Source: Agilicoccus flavus
GTDB lineage: Bacteria > Actinomycetota > Actinomycetes > Actinomycetales > Dermatophilaceae
Length of the DNA stretch: 64,000 nucleotides
Assembly: GCF_014857905.1 (NCBI RefSeq)
Contig: NZ_JACYXE010000007.1
Location: forward strand, 186,001 to 250,000
Reading direction: 5' to 3'
The translations under genes and the position numbers were made by a program. Below, in pieces: positions 60,984 to 64,000 of this stretch (the stretch's first letter is position 1; every line of letters starts with the position of its first letter). A model generated the notes under the pieces. It saw only the letters and a program-made list of their open reading frames with translations, was not told the DNA's origin and did not search any database.

Positions 60984-61481
60984 GTGGCCCGCTACGTGCG
61001 CATCACCCTCACCACCCGCGGCGTGAGCTGCCGCGCCCGGCTCCTCGACGACGAGGCGCCGCGGACGGCCGCCGCCGTCTGGGACGCCCTCCCGCTCGCC
61101 GCGCAGGTCTACCACGGGAAGTACGCCCGCAACGAGATCTACACGCTCCTGCCGGCGTTCGCGCCGGCCGACCCCGGCCCCGAGAACACGACGGTGACGC
61201 CCATCCCCGGCGACGTCTGCTGGTTCACGTTCTCGGGCGACGACCTCGGCAACCCCGCCTACGGCTACGAGGCGGAGGGCGAGCATCGCGCGATGAGCAC
61301 CATCGTCGACCTCGCCGTCTTCTACGGCCGCAACAACCTCCTCATCAACGGCGACCAGGGCTGGGTGCCCGGCAACGTCTTCGCGACGATCGAGGACGGG
61401 CTGCCCGAGATGGCCGCCGCCTGCCAGGACCTGTGGATGGGCGGGGCCCGGGGGGAGACGCTGCGGTTCGAACGGGACTAG
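60984..61481 (+). CDS. DUF3830 family protein
   Basis: A 165-residue protein with a cyclophilin-like beta fold expected for DUF3830: YVRITLTTRGVSCRARLLDDEAPRTAAAVWDALP, ARNEIYTLLP, NTTVTPIPGDVCWFTF and YGRNNLLINGDQGWVPGNVFA. GTG 60984 follows GAGGAGC. DUF3830 proteins tend to lie next to amidases, racemase-family proteins and hydrolases in catabolic clusters, as here, but their reaction is not known to me. Confidence 0.85.
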   Translation: MARYVRITLTTRGVSCRARLLDDEAPRTAAAVWDALPLAAQVYHGKYARNEIYTLLPAFAPADPGPENTTVTPIPGDVCWFTFSGDDLGNPAYGYEAEGEHRAMSTIVDLAVFYGRNNLLINGDQGWVPGNVFATIEDGLPEMAAACQDLWMGGARGETLRFERD

Positions 61482-61631
61482 CAGGGTGCTGGGCGGCGGG
61501 CCGTCCCGAGACCGGGCCGACGGGCCGATCCGAAGGACGAAGGTCCCGGCTCTCGCGTCGTTGCGAAAAGCGCGAATCGTGATGGTGGTTGCGGCCGCCC
61601 GGGCGGGCGCGGGGGACTACCGTCGGCCCCC

Positions 61632-63026
61632 ATGAAGCCCCTCGTCATCCGCAGCGCCGTCGTGGCGTCCCTCGGCGGACTCATCTTCGGTTTCGACACC
61701 GCCGTCATCTCGGGCGCCGAGAAGCAGATCCAGGAGGTGTTCGATCTCAGCGCGGGCATGCTCGGGTTCACCGTCACCACCGCCCTGCTCGGCACCATCC
61801 TCGGCGCCCTCGTGGCGGGGCGTCCGGCCGACACCTACGGCCGCAAGAAGGTCCTGCTCGTCATCGGCATCCTCTACCTCGTCGGCGCGCTCGGGTCGGC
61901 CCTCGCGCCGAACGTGGCGCTGCTCATGATCTTCCGCTTCCTCGGCGGCATCGGCGTCGGCGCCTCGTCCGTCGTCGCGCCGATCTACACCGCCGAGGTC
62001 GCGCCGCCCGCCAACCGCGGCCGGCTCGTGGGCCTCGTGCAGTTCAACATCGTGCTCGGCATCCTGCTCGCCTACGCGTCGAACGCCATCATCCGCGCGA
62101 TCATGGACGGCCCCGACGCGTGGCGCTGGATGCTCGGCGTCATGGCCGTGCCCTCGGCGATCTTCCTGCTCCTGCTCGCCACGGTCCCCGAGACGCCGCG
62201 CTGGCTCATGTCGGTGGGTCGTAACGAGGAGGGCGAGATCACCTCCCGCCGCCTGTGCATGACCGAGGAAGAGGCGCGGAAGCAGATCGACGAGATCCAC
62301 GCCTCCCTCGACGCGGCGCGCAACTCGGCGTCGGTCCCCTTCTTCACGCGGGGTCACCGCAAGGTCATCATGCTCGCCGTCGCCATCGCGTTCTTCAACC
62401 AGATGTCCGGTATCAACGCGATCCTCTACTACGCCCCGCGCGTCATGGAGCAGGCCGGCGCGGCCGAGAACACGGCCTACCTCATGAGCGTCGGCGTCGG
62501 CGTCGTCAACCTCATCGCGACGATGACCGCGCTCACCGTCATCGACAAGCTCGGCCGCCGCCGGCTCATGCTCGTCGGCTCGATCGGTTACCTCATCAGC
62601 CTCGGCTTCCTCGCCGCCGTGATGTTCTACTTCGAGAGCGCGGGCTTCAACTCGCTCTCGAGCGTGCTCGTCCTCCTCGGCCTGGCCGTGTTCATCGCGG
62701 CGCACGCGTTCGGTCAGGGCGCGGTGATCTGGGTGTTCATCTCGGAGATCTTCCCCAACCGCATCCGCGGCCGCGGCCAGTCGCTCGGCTCGCTCACGCA
62801 TTGGGTGTTCGCGGCGATCACGTCGTGGGCGTTCCCGCCGATCGTCGAGCTGCTCGGCGGCGGCGTCGCCTTCTCGATCTTCTTCGTCTTCATGGTCGGC
62901 CAGCTCATCTGGGTGCTCAAGGTCATGCCCGAGACGAAGGGTGTGCCGCTGGAGGAGATGGAGGCCAAGCTGGGCCTCACGCACGACCCGAACGACCGCG
63001 GCGGCCCCGCCCCGGTCATGCACTGA
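61632..63026 (+). CDS. Sugar-porter-family MFS transporter
   Basis: A 464-residue, 12-helix transporter with sugar-porter signatures: GGLIFGFDTAVISGAE, GRPADTYGRKKVLL (loop 2-3), PIYTAEVAPPANRGRLV (PESPR-type motif 1), PETPRWL after TM6, NQMSGINAILYYAP (TM7), DKLGRRRLML and PETKGVPLEEME at the end. Substrates of the family include hexoses, inositol and related polyols. TACCGT (61618-61623) ends eight bases before the ATG, so it may be leaderless. No GntR-type operator is seen in front, so its link to the regulon is only positional. Confidence 0.93.
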   Translation: MKPLVIRSAVVASLGGLIFGFDTAVISGAEKQIQEVFDLSAGMLGFTVTTALLGTILGALVAGRPADTYGRKKVLLVIGILYLVGALGSALAPNVALLMIFRFLGGIGVGASSVVAPIYTAEVAPPANRGRLVGLVQFNIVLGILLAYASNAIIRAIMDGPDAWRWMLGVMAVPSAIFLLLLATVPETPRWLMSVGRNEEGEITSRRLCMTEEEARKQIDEIHASLDAARNSASVPFFTRGHRKVIMLAVAIAFFNQMSGINAILYYAPRVMEQAGAAENTAYLMSVGVGVVNLIATMTALTVIDKLGRRRLMLVGSIGYLISLGFLAAVMFYFESAGFNSLSSVLVLLGLAVFIAAHAFGQGAVIWVFISEIFPNRIRGRGQSLGSLTHWVFAAITSWAFPPIVELLGGGVAFSIFFVFMVGQLIWVLKVMPETKGVPLEEMEAKLGLTHDPNDRGGPAPVMH

Positions 63027-63037
63027 CCGCCTCGAAC

Positions 63038-63073
63038 CGACGCCGGCCACTCCCAGGGGGGTGGCCGGCGTCG
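63038..63073. terminator. Bidirectional terminator hairpin
   Basis: A perfect 13-bp stem CGACGCCGGCCAC/GTGGCCGGCGTCG with a 10-nt loop, between convergent genes. Confidence 0.8.
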
Positions 63074-63089
63074 TCGTGTGTCCGGGCGC

Positions 63090-64000
63090 TCAGGCCTGCG
63101 CGGTGAGGGCCTTGCGGCGGCGGGCGAGGTCGCGGGGCCGGTCCAGGGCGACGGCGGCGACGGGCACGCCGTCGCGCAGCAGGTCGACGAGGAGGCCCGC
63201 CCCGGGGTCGTCGAGGCTGCCGTCGGCGACCTCGAGGGCGTCGGCGAGGGCGGGCCGGCCGACGACCTGGATCGTCGAGCCGTACTGGTCGGACCACACG
63301 TAGGGCACGTAGGCCCGGCGGCGCGGGGCGTCGACCCCGAGGAGGGCGGCGACGGCGTCGGCCGGCCGGTCGAGCGCATCGTGCCAGTGCCGTCCGCGGT
63401 CGTGGCGGCCGAGCGCCGGCGAGAACCACGCCGCGCAGTCCCCGACCGCGACGATCCCGGGGGCGCTCGCGCGCCCGACCTCGTCGCAGACGACGCCGTC
63501 GGCGAGCACGAGCCCCGAACCCGCGAGCCACCCGCTGGCCGGGGCGTCGCCGACGGCGACCACGACGACGTCGACCCCCATGATCTCGCCGTCGTCGAGG
63601 TGGACGGCGGTGAGCGCGGCGGTCGGCGCCGACGGGGTGCGCGCGGGCTCGACGCCGGCGACACTCCGCCCGGTCAGCAGGCGCACCCCCGCGCGGGCGT
63701 GCCGGGCGAGCAGGGCGGGGGCGAGCAAGGGGCCCACGAGATGGGACAGGGGCGCCTCCGCCGGGTCGACGACCGTGACGTGGCCGCCGAGACCCACAGC
63801 CGTGGAAGCGATCTCGCTGCCGACGAGGCCGCCGCCGACGACGAGGACGCGGGCGCCGGGAACGAGCGCGGCGCGGAGGGCGTCGGCGTCCTCGCGCGTG
63901 CGCAGGGTGTGCACGTTCGGGGCCTGCGGGACCCCGGCCGCCTCCGGAGGGCGGGCGGTCGACCCCGTGGCGAGGACGACGCCGCCGGCGGCGAGGCGCG
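63090..64000 (-). CDS. FAD-dependent oxidoreductase (ferredoxin reductase-like), 5' end outside window
   Basis: The C-terminal 303 codons of a pyridine nucleotide-disulfide oxidoreductase-fold reductase. GVVLATGSTARPPEAAG is the end of the FAD domain, RVLVVGGGLVGSEIASTAVGLG the NAD(P)H-binding Rossmann motif, VDVVVVAVGDAPA and PGIVAVGDCAAWFS the second FAD motif (GD of the family), followed by the C-terminal sheet domain. This matches ferredoxin/rubredoxin reductases of the rhodocoxin-reductase type, which feed P450s or dioxygenases. The gene runs off the right edge, so start and neighbours are unknown. Confidence 0.88.
   Translation of the reverse strand, partial: RLAAGGVVLATGSTARPPEAAGVPQAPNVHTLRTREDADALRAALVPGARVLVVGGGLVGSEIASTAVGLGGHVTVVDPAEAPLSHLVGPLLAPALLARHARAGVRLLTGRSVAGVEPARTPSAPTAALTAVHLDDGEIMGVDVVVVAVGDAPASGWLAGSGLVLADGVVCDEVGRASAPGIVAVGDCAAWFSPALGRHDRGRHWHDALDRPADAVAALLGVDAPRRRAYVPYVWSDQYGSTIQVVGRPALADALEVADGSLDDPGAGLLVDLLRDGVPVAAVALDRPRDLARRRKALTAQA

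Noticed and set aside
1-64000. CRISPR arrays, insertion sequences, prophage or conjugative genes
   Set aside because: No evenly spaced repeats with unique spacers, no transposase, integrase or phage structural proteins were recognised; the only arrays are short simple repeats and the coding repeat in the Fe-S protein.

Overview
The window is a 64 kb stretch of very GC-rich chromosome from an actinobacterium. The evidence is frequent GTG starts, probable leaderless transcripts, a GTP-dependent PEP carboxykinase, a LysX-type fused lysyltransferase/lysyl-tRNA synthetase, an Rv0338c-like membrane Fe-S reductase, a short actinobacterial dCTP deaminase and a CYTH-CHAD protein. A member of the Micrococcales (for example Intrasporangiaceae-like) is my best guess, but it is inference. 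No phage, insertion sequence, plasmid gene or CRISPR array was seen.

Layout: 0-10 kb holds the 3' end of thiE, an acyl-CoA dehydrogenase, a CYTH-CHAD protein, tRNA-Gly(CCC), dacB (PBP4), dcd and a heterodimeric ABC exporter. 10-24 kb holds a membrane Fe-S oxidoreductase with an unusual repeat-bearing tail, the cysK-cysE cysteine pair, a helical small protein, tRNA-Ser(UGA), a serine hydrolase, a LacI regulator, a cold-shock protein, a DedA-like protein, an LCP cell-wall ligase and tRNA-Ser(GCU). 24-34 kb holds a PAP2-methyltransferase fusion, an SRPBCC protein, a two-component system, an OpuC-type osmoprotectant ABC operon and pckG with a consensus CRP/GlxR palindrome upstream.

34-40 kb is anomalous. 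An alpha/beta hydrolase and lysX carry internal deletions and frame changes, and the adjacent membrane-protein gene also appears shifted, either through local gene decay or through assembly error. 40-46.7 kb is housekeeping: tRNA-Arg(ACG), a VOC protein, a PH-domain protein, a CBS/DUF294 protein, a YnfA homologue, divergent upp and tadA that appear to share one 16-bp start region, tRNA-Ser(CGA) and an aldo/keto reductase.

46.8-63 kb looks like a catabolic island. It encodes an MHS-family transporter, a class III aminotransferase, a succinate-semialdehyde-type dehydrogenase, two EutA/maleate-isomerase-like proteins, a FadR-type GntR regulator, an M20 deacylase, a LysN-like aminotransferase, an M24 protein resembling ectoine hydrolase DoeA/EutD, a D-2-hydroxyacid dehydrogenase, an amidase, a DUF3830 protein and a sugar-porter-family MFS protein. 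Four nearly identical 12-bp palindromes (ATTGTCGACAAT, one with a single change) stand in front of four transcription units here and fit the GntR operator rule. I read this as one regulon for uptake and breakdown of an ectoine-like or N-acylated diamino acid compatible solute to aspartate or succinate, with an enzyme set that differs from the described doe/eut pathways. The window ends inside an FAD-dependent reductase.
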